DNA from: Ga0077527 sp964533495
GTDB lineage: Bacteria > Pseudomonadota > Gammaproteobacteria > Burkholderiales > SG8-41
Length of the DNA: 61,737 bases
Direction: 5' to 3'
Assembly: GCA_964533495.1 (NCBI GenBank)
Contig: CAZHJU010000017.1
Location: 1 to 61,737, forward strand
In this document: piece by piece, positions 1 through 9,030 of the stretch
Numbering within the stretch: the stretch's first letter is position 1
Layout: each line of letters begins with the position of its first letter
The notes under the pieces: generated by a model
Told to the model about the DNA's origin: nothing
The model's input: the letters and a program-made list of their open reading frames with translations, nothing else
Databases searched by the model: none
Made by a program: the position numbers and the translations under genes

Positions 1-1386
1 CACCTCCAGGCGGCGCAGCATGTCGCGCGGCGAGTTGGCGTGGCCGGTGGTCAGCGAGCCGTCGTGGCCGGTGTTCATCGCCTGCAGCATGTCCAGCGCC
101 TCGCCACCGCGGCACTCGCCGACGACGATGCGGTCGGGACGCATGCGCAGGCAGTTCTTGACCAGGTCGCGGATGTGCACCGCGCCCTTGCCTTCGGAGT
201 TGGGCGGGCGCGATTCCAGCGAAATCACGTGCGGCTGCGACAACTGCAGTTCCGCCGCGTCTTCCACGGTGATGATGCGCTCGTCTTCGGGAATGTAGTT
301 CGACAGCACGTTCAGCAGCGTCGTCTTGCCCGAGCCGGTGCCCCCGGAAATGACGATGTTGCAGGCGTGCAAGACCGCCTGCTCCATGAATTTCATCATG
401 TCAGCGGTGATCGACCCGAAATTGATCAGGTCCTTGTCCTTGAGCTTTTCCTTGGAAAACTTGCGGATGGTGATGTTGGCACCCTTCAGCGCCAGCGGCG
501 GAATCACCGCGTTGACGCGGGAACCGTCCTTCAGCCGCGCATCCACCATCGGCGAGGATTCGTCGATGCGGCGGCCCAGCGGGGCGACGATGCGCTCGAT
601 GGCGCCGACCACGGCTTTTTCGCCGGAGAAAGTGATTTCCGACAGCGTCAGCTTGCCGGCGCGTTCGATGTAGATCTGGTCGAAACGGTTGACCATGATC
701 TCGGTCACCGCCGGATCGGCCAGCAGGTCCTCCAGCGGCCCGAGGCCGACCACTTCGTCGAGCACCGCCTTGCCGATGCGCGCCTTGTCCAGGTGCGCGG
801 GGAAGGCCTTGTCGGTGGCGATGATCTCGTCGATCATTGCCTTGGTGGTTTCCCGCAGTTCCTGCTCGGCCATCCGCGACACATCGAGCCGGCGCAGATC
901 CATGGCCTGGATCAGCTTCATGTGCACCATGTTGCGCGCGGCGTTGATTTCCTGGATCGCCTTTACCGTCGGCGAAGGCGCTGCTTCCGCCGCCGCAGGC
1001 GCTTTCGCCTCGGCCGGGGCGGGCGCCGGCGCCGGGGTCTTGTCCGCTGCAGGCGATGCGGCTGCAGGCGCGGCCGGAGCGGCGCCGCCGGCAGCGCCGT
1101 TCAGTACCGCGATGCGATAGCCTCCGATAAGAATCGTGTCCTCCGGCTTCAGCGGTCCGTACGTGCCGTCGATGTTCTTGCCGTTGACTTCGGTGCCGCC
1201 GATCGCGCCGTGATCCTCCAGGTAAAACCCGTCCGGCCGCTGGCGGATGGTCGCGTGCTTCTTGGCGACCGACCAGCCGCGCACGACGATCAGGTTTTCG
1301 TCCCCCTTGCCGATGGAACAGGAGTCTATTGCACAGTCGACCTTCTCTTTTTGCCCCTTGGGGCTCGTAACCTCGATCGAAAACAT
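1..1386 (-). CDS. cpaF: CpaF/TadA-type pilus ATPase with N-terminal FHA domain (partial)
   Basis: This is the secretion ATPase that powers assembly of the Tad/Flp pilus at the inner membrane. The gene starts at the ATG at 1386 and runs off the window start, leaving about 462 residues. Residues 1-95 form an FHA domain. A Pro/Ala-rich linker follows, then the CpaF core, with Walker A GGTGSGKTT near residue 350 and MRPDRIVVGECRGGEALDM further on. The FHA fold is recognisable (SIGKGDEN, WSVAKKHA, EVNGKNI), but the usual Arg of GR is Lys and the Ser of SxxH is Ala, so phosphothreonine binding is uncertain. It is the last visible gene of the run and lies 15 bases after cpaC. An FHA fusion is not standard for CpaF. 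Confidence 0.93.
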   Translation of the reverse strand, partial: MFSIEVTSPKGQKEKVDCAIDSCSIGKGDENLIVVRGWSVAKKHATIRQRPDGFYLEDHGAIGGTEVNGKNIDGTYGPLKPEDTILIGGYRIAVLNGAAGGAAPAAPAAASPAADKTPAPAPAPAEAKAPAAAEAAPSPTVKAIQEINAARNMVHMKLIQAMDLRRLDVSRMAEQELRETTKAMIDEIIATDKAFPAHLDKARIGKAVLDEVVGLGPLEDLLADPAVTEIMVNRFDQIYIERAGKLTLSEITFSGEKAVVGAIERIVAPLGRRIDESSPMVDARLKDGSRVNAVIPPLALKGANITIRKFSKEKLKDKDLINFGSITADMMKFMEQAVLHACNIVISGGTGSGKTTLLNVLSNYIPEDERIITVEDAAELQLSQPHVISLESRPPNSEGKGAVHIRDLVKNCLRMRPDRIVVGECRGGEALDMLQAMNTGHDGSLTTGHANSPRDMLRRLEV

Positions 1387-1401
1387 CCTGCTCGCACCCC
1401 T

Positions 1402-2772
1402 TCAGTCAACGATGCCTTTTTTGCCGATGAACCCCTCGTACCGCTCGCGCAGGTCCTTGCCCTTTTCGACACGCTCGCGATTGAGCGTGGTGCCGGGATC
1501 GAACACCTGCGGCGTCACGAACACCACCAGGTCGCTGCGGTTGTTGCGGAAATTGGTGGAGCGGAACAGGTTCCCGAGGATCGGCAAATCGCCCAGCCAG
1601 GGCAGCTTGTCCACCTGGTTCGAGAGATCGGCATTCACCAGGCCCGACATGACGATGGTCTGCCCGGTCTTGACGTTGATCTCCGAGTCGGTCTGGCGGG
1701 TCAGGAATCCGGGGTTGCCCTGGACCGAAGTCGCCGGATCGACCGAGCTCACTTCCGTCTGGATGGTGGCGACGATGTTGCTGTCGGCATCGGCCACCGG
1801 CTTGATGGTCAGCTTGATGCCGTAGTCCTTGTAGGTCACCGACGGCGGATTCAGTCCCGAGGCCGGAATGACGATGGGGATCTGTCCGCCGGCCAGGAAC
1901 TTGGCCTCGCCGCCGCTGCGCGTGGACAGTTCGGGCGTCGCCAGGATGTAGGCATCCCCGTTGGTCACCGCGAGGTTGATGCGGGAGGTGATGCTGGTCG
2001 CGATGCCAAGGTAGCCGACCGGCGGGCTCACCCGGGGCGGCAATCCCGCCAGCACGGGCGGTGTGGTTCCCGGCAGTCCGTTGGGGGTGACGCGCCCCGG
2101 CACGGCGGCCGCGAGGCCGGCGTCGGACTGGCGCGCGGTAAAACCGCTGGACGTCACCAGATCCCAAGCGAACCCGCCGGTGGGTCCGGTGATCGACTGC
2201 TGCCACTGGATGCCCAGATTCTCGAACGCGGAACGGCGAAACTCGATCAGCTGCACCTTGAGGTAGACCATCTTGCGCATCGTGACGTCTTCCTCGCGCG
2301 CCATGTTCAGCACCTGCGGAAACTTGCCCACGGCGTTGCTGATCAGCTGGAGATTGGCCTTGGACGTGGCACCGCTTACAACCGCATGACTGCCCACCCG
2401 CTCCACCCGCATGCCGGGAATCGCGCCGAGCACCTTCCGGACCTGCGCCACGGTTTCGGCGACGTCGGCCGGCGCGATGCGCACGGCATATTTTTTCAGG
2501 CTGCCGTCCTTGAGCCAGACAAACAGGCTGGTATCCCCCGCCGCCTCGGCCAGCAGCACGATTTCGCTGTCGAGCACATTGGTCGTGAGCAGGCGCCCGT
2601 TGCCGACGGCAACACGCTGCACCTTCCCCATCGGCAGGGTTCTGACCTCGCCATGGAACATTGAAATCAGCGACCCGGAATCGGCCGCCGGTTTGTCCTG
2701 GGCAGCAAGCGGAAGGGCAAGCGCCGCAAAAAACAGCGCAGCCAGGAAAGAGAGGGTTTTGTTTGTGAACAT
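1402..2772 (-). CDS. cpaC: Tad pilus secretin CpaC/RcpA
   Basis: This is the outer-membrane secretin through which the Flp pilus leaves the cell. I chose the ATG at 2772 (456 aa): it sits 8 bases after AGGA and gives a clean signal peptide, MFTNKTLSFLAALFF, cut after LPLAAQ. ATGs at 2778 and 2793 are in frame. Residues ~35-110 form the pilus-formation N domain (GEVRTLPMGKVQRVAVG), ~110-170 a BON-like segment, and ~200-430 the secretin domain (FLAGGQIPIVIP, VKTGQTIVMSGLV, LPWLGDLPILGNLF). It lies between cpaB and cpaF on the same strand, presumably in one operon. Confidence 0.95.
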   Translation of the reverse strand: MFTNKTLSFLAALFFAALALPLAAQDKPAADSGSLISMFHGEVRTLPMGKVQRVAVGNGRLLTTNVLDSEIVLLAEAAGDTSLFVWLKDGSLKKYAVRIAPADVAETVAQVRKVLGAIPGMRVERVGSHAVVSGATSKANLQLISNAVGKFPQVLNMAREEDVTMRKMVYLKVQLIEFRRSAFENLGIQWQQSITGPTGGFAWDLVTSSGFTARQSDAGLAAAVPGRVTPNGLPGTTPPVLAGLPPRVSPPVGYLGIATSITSRINLAVTNGDAYILATPELSTRSGGEAKFLAGGQIPIVIPASGLNPPSVTYKDYGIKLTIKPVADADSNIVATIQTEVSSVDPATSVQGNPGFLTRQTDSEINVKTGQTIVMSGLVNADLSNQVDKLPWLGDLPILGNLFRSTNFRNNRSDLVVFVTPQVFDPGTTLNRERVEKGKDLRERYEGFIGKKGIVD

Positions 2773-2795
2773 GGTCATGGTCCTGGAGATCATGG

Positions 2796-3818
2796 TTACT
2801 TCTGCACGGGCGGCTGGAGATAGGGCTGCGCTGCCGCGGGAACCCCCGGCGGCAGGGCAGGCGCCGCAGCGGCGGCGGGCGCTGCCGTGGCGGGAACGCC
2901 GGGAGCCCCCTGCACAGGCGGTGCCATGCCCGGAACATTCACGGTGATGGTGTTGCCGACGCCACCGCCGCCCTTGCCGCCGATGATGTACTCGACCGAG
3001 CCGCCGTCCACTTCCTCCGGCCCCTCGAGGACATAACCCTTTTTCAGCAGGTTCCTGGTGTTGATCTTGCCGATGCGGACGATTTCCTCGTCCGGCTCCT
3101 TGCGCAGGACCGCGCGTATGCGTCCGAGCTGCTGCGCCAGCGCAATGCGCGCCGCCTGGTCCGGCGAAACCTCGAAGGTCAGGTTCGAATAACGCACCAC
3201 GCCCTGCGGCACACCGGGCTGCGGCGCGGTGAATGCATCCGCCTTGCGCACGGTCTGCCCGGTCGCGATGACCTTCACGCGCTGCATCAGCAGGGTGATC
3301 TGCTGGTTGTTGCCGGTAAGGTCGGAGAGGTCGGGCATGATCAGGAACAGGTCAACCAGGTTGCCGGGCCTGACCATCTGCGAAATCGAGTTGAGCTCGT
3401 CGATGTCGATCGTGATGGCCCGGCTTCCCTCCTCGATCAGCGACGAGAAATCCTTGCCTTTTTCCTCGATGTCCGACGAACGCAGGGGATGTCCGCGTTC
3501 GACATTGCGCAGCAGCTTGGCGCCGTCGAACTGCTCGAACATGTCGGGCGTCAGCATGTCCGAACTGACGAGGTCGGCCGGAATGCTGCGCCCGGCCACC
3601 ATGTCGCCGCTGATGACGCTGCCGCCCGGCAGGTTGCGCACGGGGACAACCACCCGCGCCACGGGCCCGCCCTTGTTTTTCGCGGCGAGCTCCTCCTGGA
3701 TCCGCCTCTCCCTGACATCCAGGTATTGTTTGGTCAGCCAGGCCGCTGCCAGCGCCATGATCACGGCGACGAACAGCATGAGCCAGGTGCGATTGATGCG
3801 ATCGAGTCGGAGAGCCAT
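2796..3818 (-). CDS. cpaB: Flp pilus assembly protein CpaB/RcpC
   Basis: This periplasmic assembly factor (340 aa) is thought to stabilise the secretin. An N-terminal membrane anchor (about residues 12-30, LMLFVAVIMALAAAWL) is followed by an SAF domain at ~50-120 (VVVPVRNLPGGSVISGDMV) and the RcpC domain. The C-terminus is a low-complexity Ala/Pro tail (APGVPATAAPAAAAA) of the kind common in this family. The gene begins 12 bases after the small pilin-like gene and stops just before cpaC. Confidence 0.94.
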   Translation of the reverse strand: MALRLDRINRTWLMLFVAVIMALAAAWLTKQYLDVRERRIQEELAAKNKGGPVARVVVPVRNLPGGSVISGDMVAGRSIPADLVSSDMLTPDMFEQFDGAKLLRNVERGHPLRSSDIEEKGKDFSSLIEEGSRAITIDIDELNSISQMVRPGNLVDLFLIMPDLSDLTGNNQQITLLMQRVKVIATGQTVRKADAFTAPQPGVPQGVVRYSNLTFEVSPDQAARIALAQQLGRIRAVLRKEPDEEIVRIGKINTRNLLKKGYVLEGPEEVDGGSVEYIIGGKGGGGVGNTITVNVPGMAPPVQGAPGVPATAAPAAAAAPALPPGVPAAAQPYLQPPVQK

Positions 3819-3830
3819 TGGGGGACCTGT

Positions 3831-4076
3831 TTACAGCGGAGTTATGTTATTGGAAAAGGAAATCGCCCAGGAATAGGCGCCGAAGAAATCCTTGAGGGCC
3901 TGCACAACATCTCCGACCGCGGAGTGCACCGCGCCGGAATCATCTTCATAGCTGATCAGCACCACCACGACCAGCATCACCACAATGGTGTATTCCACGC
4001 TGGCCTGGCCAAATCCCCTCGCCCGTCTCCCGGGGTCGTGCCGGGGTTTCCGGCTCCCTGTTTTTGTCATGATCAT
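3831..4076 (-). CDS. Small Flp pilin-like / TadE-type prepilin
   Basis: An 81-residue protein with a basic leader (MIMTKTGSRKPRHDPGRRARGF), then the class III prepilin signature GQASVEYTIVV and a hydrophobic helix. Cleavage after the Gly by a TadV-type prepilin peptidase is expected. Its ATG overlaps the stop of the upstream gene (ATGA), so the two are probably translationally coupled. It differs from the pilin at 7131-7409 in its shorter, more acidic C-terminal part, and may be a minor pilin. ATG 4070 is a possible alternative start. Confidence 0.8.
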   Translation of the reverse strand: MIMTKTGSRKPRHDPGRRARGFGQASVEYTIVVMLVVVVLISYEDDSGAVHSAVGDVVQALKDFFGAYSWAISFSNNITPL

Positions 4077-4798
4077 GGTTTGTCCACGAATGTCGCCAGC
4101 ACGTTGGTGCCGGCCCTGCCCGGCGTGATCGTGAGGTTTGCCTCATGATAACCCCGTTTCATCACCAGAACGTGCGAAATTCCCTTGCTGCCCTCGACCG
4201 GACGGTCGATCACCGCCGTCCAGCCGTCGTCGGCCATCGTGCGGCGGTAAAAATTGAGGTTGGCATCCGGCGAATAGCTGTTGGTCAGCAGTATCGTGCG
4301 CCCGGTTTTCCCGGTGTCGAAATGGTCGATGTCGTTGAGGATTTTGCTGCCATTCATGTTGGGAAACCCGGCCCCGGCGGCTTTTGTCTCGCCGGGGCCG
4401 GGTTTCGTGGTGACACCCAGCAGCGCCTTGGCCCCGCGTCCGTCGGCCTGCACCTGCACGGTGTAGAAACATCCTCCGCGCAGCGTCGCGATGACGGGCA
4501 TGCCCGCAACCTCGTACTCGTGAAAATACGGGGGAACATCCCCCCACCGCCGCTTGTAAAAGGCAATCACCTGCTGCGGCGTCTGCTCGGTCGTGAGTTC
4601 CTTGATCTGCATCGGCACGCCGTTCATCCGGATGTTCTCGGCAACCCATTGCAGTTGCCCGACATGGGGCACCGGGAATTCGGGGCACGGCGGCATGGCC
4701 TTGTCCTGCGCCGCCAGCGGCACCGGGCACACGGCGAACAGGGCCGCGCAGGCAGTTCGCGCCACGGCATTGCATGCAGCCTGCATCGCGGCGGCCAT
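4073..4798 (-). CDS. Secreted two-domain protein of unknown function in the Tad locus
   Basis: I do not recognise a named family for this 241-residue protein. A signal peptide of about 30 residues ends near LAAQDK. The mature part looks like two related halves. One contains QVIAFYKRRWGDVPP and the other NLNFYRRTMADDGWTAV, each preceded by a beta-strand segment and followed by strands. The start overlaps the stop of the TadE-like gene by one base (TGATG) and the end overlaps the next pilin-like gene by four bases, so it is tightly embedded in the pilus operon. A periplasmic or outer-membrane accessory role is an inference from position only. Confidence 0.8.
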   Translation of the reverse strand: MAAAMQAACNAVARTACAALFAVCPVPLAAQDKAMPPCPEFPVPHVGQLQWVAENIRMNGVPMQIKELTTEQTPQQVIAFYKRRWGDVPPYFHEYEVAGMPVIATLRGGCFYTVQVQADGRGAKALLGVTTKPGPGETKAAGAGFPNMNGSKILNDIDHFDTGKTGRTILLTNSYSPDANLNFYRRTMADDGWTAVIDRPVEGSKGISHVLVMKRGYHEANLTITPGRAGTNVLATFVDKP

Positions 4799-5562
4799 CA
4801 GTTGCCCAACCGGTCCGGTGGCACTTCATCGACCTCGATCTTGCCCAGTTCGAGCACGGTCGGCACCAGTTCCGGGGTGAAGGGCACCAGTATCCAGCGC
4901 ACCGCATCGAGCACCGGATTGCTGAGGATCGAGGTCGGCGTCAGGCCCTGCACCTGCGTTTTCACGTGTGCCGCGCCGTTGGCGCCCCAGCCGTTGGCCA
5001 GAATCACGTTCTTGTCGGAAATCGACAGGTTCATTCTCGCGGGATCGGCGCCGGCGCCGCTGCCCAGCACCTCGCTGATCACCGAGGTGGTATTGGCCAC
5101 GTTCACCGTCGCCGTGCCTTCGTAGAGCCCCTTCATCTCGAGATTGAAAGGCCCGATCGCATTGGCCACCGAAACTGCGAAGCCGAGTATGGTGTTGGCC
5201 GTGCCCGGCGTGTCGTTGTTGGTAACCGAATTGGCGGAACCGCCCAGCATCGAGGTGCCCGTGCGATCGTGCCACAGGTTGCTGGCCAGGAACTTGCCGT
5301 CCATTTCCGACTTGATCGTCGATTCGCTCTTGTCGTTGCCTTGCCAGTCACCGGTGCTGGATGCCGTCTGGCCGTACCACACGGTGCGCTCCCAGGCGTT
5401 GTAACGCGCGGCCTGGATCGTCGACGCCTTCATGTCCGCATATTTGCCCAGCAGGGGAATGATCAGGAACAGCGGGATCAGGAACAGCACGGCGCCAATC
5501 ACGAATTCCGTGAGCGCCTGCCCCGAGCACGGTTTTACGGAAACTGCCGCGCGCCTGTTCAT
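4798..5562 (-). CDS. TadE-like pilus assembly protein
   Basis: I chose the ATG at 5562 (254 aa, MNRRAAVSVKPCSGQALTEF) because it overlaps the stop of the upstream TadG-like gene (TGATG) and gives the expected prepilin-like N-terminus. The open frame extends further upstream, but that extension lies over the neighbouring gene. The motif GQALTEFVIG followed by a hydrophobic helix to about residue 42 is typical of TadE-family pseudopilins. The rest is a periplasmic domain without recognised motifs and is longer than a classic TadE. Confidence 0.82.
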   Translation of the reverse strand: MNRRAAVSVKPCSGQALTEFVIGAVLFLIPLFLIIPLLGKYADMKASTIQAARYNAWERTVWYGQTASSTGDWQGNDKSESTIKSEMDGKFLASNLWHDRTGTSMLGGSANSVTNNDTPGTANTILGFAVSVANAIGPFNLEMKGLYEGTATVNVANTTSVISEVLGSGAGADPARMNLSISDKNVILANGWGANGAAHVKTQVQGLTPTSILSNPVLDAVRWILVPFTPELVPTVLELGKIEVDEVPPDRLGN

Positions 5563-7100
5563 CACGGAAAACTCTGGGTGAGAATCGACGCCCCCTGCTC
5601 GAGCAGGTTGTTGGGCATCAGCCTTGCCTGCCAGTACGGGCTGTAAAGGCTGCCGTATTCGGTCTTGCCGTCGCCACGCGGGAACAGTTTCGGCGGCCGC
5701 GAGAAATACGACTGCGCCTTCGACAGGGCCTTGATCTTGTTGTCCTGGGTGCCGTCGGCCAGCCACAGCTGGCCGGTGTCGCCGCCGCCGATGTTCATGC
5801 CGGGCGAGCTGCTGATCGCGATGGTGCTCATCGGCTTCTCGACTTCGATCAGCAGTTCTGGGCCGCTGGTGTTCTGGTTGGCGGTGGCTGAAGCCTGGTT
5901 GCGGTTGCTGACATCCCAGTATTTCTTCAGCCCGCCGTTGCTGTCCAGGGTCGCGCCGGTCCCCTTGCCGACGTTGATCCATCCCGGAACCATGGTCAGC
6001 GGGTTGACGAAAGTGGATCCGTAGGCCTGCGCAAAATTATGGTTGAAGTTGCCGGTACCGGGCTGCAGGTCGTTGGACTTGCCGGCCAGCGCCGCGCCAT
6101 AGCCCTGCGGCGTCGGAATCGGGATCGGAATCGGCACCGGAAACGGCACGAAGATCCACACCATCAGGATCGTGAACAGGCCCGTGGCATCGGCGCCGGT
6201 CCAGCTTTTCATGTAGGTGCCGCTCTTGTTCTTCAGCTCGGTGCCGCCGCTGTGGTACATGATCATGAACATCGTCCCGAAGTTGCCGGGAATGGCCTTG
6301 GTTGGGTCGATCAGTATCGGCAGGGGCCAGGGATAGCTGCGGAAGTTGTAGAACCCGTCCTGCGAATTGAAAATGACATTGGCCTGGCGATCCTTGCTGG
6401 AGCCCGACTTGTTGTCGTCATTGCCGCTCTTGGTCGGGTCGTAATCGCTGGTGAAATCGTAAACATCCAGCGCATGCTTCGCGGCAAAGCCGATCTGTGT
6501 CAGGGAGGTGCTGAGGGAGGCATCGGGATCGTTCTTTTCAATGACTTCGACGACGGTTTCGGGCACCGTCAGGATCATCGCGATGTGATAGGCGGTCGAT
6601 CCGTAGTACAGCGCGTCGATCAGCAGATCGAGAACCGTCACCAGCGGCCCTGCGATCGCGTTCATGACCGACTCGATGCCGCCCGCCGCCGTCCTCACCA
6701 CGTTCCAGACCGAGGTCCACATCGCGCTCAGCGCCGAGAGGCTGGCGAAAGTCTGCGGCACCCAGTTGAAGGGGCCCGACTTGTAGACGCTGTCGAGATT
6801 GCGCGCCCAGGAACGAAGACCGACGATCTGGGCAACCGCCACCTGGTTGGCGATCATCGCCCGGTTGGCATAGGCGGTGAAGTTGTAGTCCCGCGCCTCG
6901 GTCAGGGCGCCGCTGTATGCGGCGGCATCCGCCGTATTCTGCAGCTTCATCTTCTGCGTGGTGAGCTGGGCCACGTTGTACAACAGCAACAGGCCCAGCA
7001 ACACGACGACAGTGGTAACGCCAATGAACGCCAGCGCCTGGCCGCGCTGACGCGAAAGCAATGGAAAACATCGCCCCCTCCCGGGGCGAGGTTTGCGCAT
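5562..7100 (-). CDS. TadG-like Tad pilus-associated protein
   Basis: A 512-residue protein with the N-terminal TadG/Tad-like signature RQRGQALAFIGVTTVVVL. One membrane helix (~22-42) is followed by KMKLQNTADAAAYSGA, which is diagnostic for putative Flp pilus-assembly TadE/G-like proteins. The large remaining domain is extracytoplasmic. It has no visible von Willebrand MIDAS motif, so it is a TadG-like rather than a full TadG protein. It lies 30 bases after the major pilin gene and overlaps the TadE-like gene. Confidence 0.85.
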   Translation of the reverse strand: MRKPRPGRGRCFPLLSRQRGQALAFIGVTTVVVLLGLLLLYNVAQLTTQKMKLQNTADAAAYSGALTEARDYNFTAYANRAMIANQVAVAQIVGLRSWARNLDSVYKSGPFNWVPQTFASLSALSAMWTSVWNVVRTAAGGIESVMNAIAGPLVTVLDLLIDALYYGSTAYHIAMILTVPETVVEVIEKNDPDASLSTSLTQIGFAAKHALDVYDFTSDYDPTKSGNDDNKSGSSKDRQANVIFNSQDGFYNFRSYPWPLPILIDPTKAIPGNFGTMFMIMYHSGGTELKNKSGTYMKSWTGADATGLFTILMVWIFVPFPVPIPIPIPTPQGYGAALAGKSNDLQPGTGNFNHNFAQAYGSTFVNPLTMVPGWINVGKGTGATLDSNGGLKKYWDVSNRNQASATANQNTSGPELLIEVEKPMSTIAISSSPGMNIGGGDTGQLWLADGTQDNKIKALSKAQSYFSRPPKLFPRGDGKTEYGSLYSPYWQARLMPNNLLEQGASILTQSFP

Positions 7101-7130
7101 GCCCTGACCTGCCTGAACTGCCGGAAGCGC

Positions 7131-7409
7131 TTACTTGCTTACCGTATTCTCGTAATCACCCATGCCTTTCTTCTTGCCGGCATCGGTGGAGGCTTCCTTG
7201 GATGCGTCCTGGGCCCCTTTGATTTCGTTGGTGGCTTTCTTGCCCGACAGTTCCTGCGCCATGCCGGCGGTCTGCTGGCGGACGGTCTGGCCGAAGAAAC
7301 TGTAGACACCGATCGCGGCGATGGCAATCAGCGCAACGATGATGATGTATTCGGTCATGCCCTGACCGCGTTGCCTGATGAGTGCCGGCGTCTTGGAGAT
7401 GAAGTTCAT
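7131..7409 (-). CDS. Flp-type pilin
   Basis: A 92-residue prepilin with leader MNFISKTPALIRQRGQ, the Flp processing motif GQGMTEYIIIV and the hydrophobic helix ALIAIAAIGVYSFFGQ. The tail is hydrophilic and rich in Ala and Lys. It is the first gene of the Tad run and has a strong ribosome site (AAGGAGT, 7 bases before the ATG), as expected for an abundant subunit. It probably forms the main filament. Confidence 0.9.
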   Translation of the reverse strand: MNFISKTPALIRQRGQGMTEYIIIVALIAIAAIGVYSFFGQTVRQQTAGMAQELSGKKATNEIKGAQDASKEASTDAGKKKGMGDYENTVSK

Positions 7410-7621
7410 TTGCGACTCCTTATATTATTTATGCAGCAGCGGATTCCGTGGATTGCCCTGACTGTCCCGGACCCGGGATCAGTGCGCGGAATCGTAGCAC
7501 AACCCGTTGAAAAAATACCGCGGCACAGGCGCAAATTCTCGGGCAAACCGGCGCGGAATCGGGCGGCGCGCAGCCCGGACCGCCGGCGTGATTCCACGCC
7601 GGGCCGGCTCGTCCGGGTTCA

Positions 7622-8965
7622 TCAAAAAACGCTGATATTCCGTTCGGTCAGCAGCTGGGACAGCCTGAGATTGGCGGCCACCAGCCGATCGACCAGCAGC
7701 TCGAGGAATGCGCCGTTGAAATGGTGGCGACATAGTTCGGATGCCTGCGGCAGGGTTTCCGCGCGGATTTCGACGGCGACGACATCCGTGGTGGCCACGA
7801 CGCTCGCGGAACGCTGGAATTTCTGCTTGCCCAGATAGGCCATCTCCCCGAAGCACTCGCCGGTGCCCAGTGTGTTCAGCAGCCGCCCCTGTTTGCGGAC
7901 CTGCACTTCCCCGCCGGCCAGAATGAAAAACGAAGACCCTATGTCCCCCTCCTGAATCAGCACGGCATCGGCCCCCAGGCGCCGCCATTTCGCGAGCCGC
8001 AGCACCTCCCACAATTCCACGTCGCTGAATTTGCGGAAAAACTCGAGTTTTCGCAAAGCGTCGAATTTTTCCGCCTCGGGCACGCCCTCCCTGGCGCTCG
8101 CGCGGACACCGCCCAGGACATCGACGAGATCACCCGCAAGGTCGCCCCAGGTCTGGTAACGATCGGCCGTGTTCTTCTGCAGCATGCGCAGGACGATGGC
8201 ATCGATTCTCGCCGGAACCTCGCTGCGGAAACGGCTGGGGGGTGCGGGATCGACGTTGATGATCTGGTAGATGATGCTGTAGTTGTTGGTGCCCAGGAAC
8301 GGCAGGCGGCCGGTCAGCAGCTGGTAAAACACCACGCCGAGGGAAAATATGTCGGTCTGGTAGGTCAACTGCTGTTCCCGGACCTGCTCGGGCGACATGT
8401 ACGCCGGCGACCCCACGCCCGTGATCTGCGTCGAGTCGCTGGTCGCATTCAGGGCCGCGCCGAAGTCCGACACCTTGATGTCCGATTCACCTGCAAGCAG
8501 GATGTTGGCCGGCTTGATGTCCCGGTGTATGACACCTTCGCGGGCCGCATAGTCCAGGGCCCGCGCGCACTTGTAGATGATCTCGAGCACCCGCAACAGG
8601 GGCAGCAGGTGATCCACCCGGGCGTACTGTTCCAGCGTGGACCCGTCGACGTACTCCATGACGATGTAGCTCGCATCGTCGTCGGCCGCCGCATCGTAAA
8701 TGGCGACAATATGGGGGTGGGAAAGCCTGCCCGCGAGCGATGCTTCGGTGACAAACAGCTTCCGGTAGCGCCTTCCGTGCTCCTGGTCCCCGAGAACCTC
8801 GGGAAATACCGCCTTGACGGCGACTTCGCGGTCCTGAAAAGGATCGTAGGCCTTGTAAACGACACTGGTCGCCCCGCGGCCGATTTCACGGATGATTTCG
8901 TACTTGCCGATCCGCCGTGTTTCGGGCGGGAGAGAAACGGTTTCCGTGCCGGCCTCGGTGCTCAT
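7622..8965 (-). CDS. Ser/Thr protein kinase fused to a cyclic-nucleotide-binding domain
   Basis: A 447-residue soluble protein. Residues ~20-290 form a Hanks-type kinase with GRGATSVVYKAY (P-loop), VAVKAV (catalytic Lys), HRDIKPANIL, VSDFGAA and GSPAYMSPEQ. Residues ~305-420 form a cNMP-binding fold ending in FGEMAYL and FQRSASVVA; the Glu and Arg that contact the cyclic phosphate are both present, so binding is plausible. There is no transmembrane segment. It lies 213 bases upstream of the Tad pilin in the same orientation. The arrangement is reminiscent of eukaryotic cGMP-dependent kinases with the domain order reversed. Substrates are unknown; a link to the FHA-CpaF is an inference. Confidence 0.93.
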   Translation of the reverse strand: MSTEAGTETVSLPPETRRIGKYEIIREIGRGATSVVYKAYDPFQDREVAVKAVFPEVLGDQEHGRRYRKLFVTEASLAGRLSHPHIVAIYDAAADDDASYIVMEYVDGSTLEQYARVDHLLPLLRVLEIIYKCARALDYAAREGVIHRDIKPANILLAGESDIKVSDFGAALNATSDSTQITGVGSPAYMSPEQVREQQLTYQTDIFSLGVVFYQLLTGRLPFLGTNNYSIIYQIINVDPAPPSRFRSEVPARIDAIVLRMLQKNTADRYQTWGDLAGDLVDVLGGVRASAREGVPEAEKFDALRKLEFFRKFSDVELWEVLRLAKWRRLGADAVLIQEGDIGSSFFILAGGEVQVRKQGRLLNTLGTGECFGEMAYLGKQKFQRSASVVATTDVVAVEIRAETLPQASELCRHHFNGAFLELLVDRLVAANLRLSQLLTERNISVF

Positions 8966-9030
8966 CCCGGAAAAGTATCACTAAACGCGAACGGCCGCCG
9001 CCTTGCGCAAATTCGCGCGGCTGACGTGCA

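Noticed and set aside
40..2664. Very long open frame on the plus strand opposite cpaF/cpaC (and similar ones at 21324-24191 and 28047-30998)
   Set aside because: Antisense frames kept open by high GC content; compositions are rich in Arg, His and Gly with no family motifs, while the minus strand encodes clear conserved proteins.
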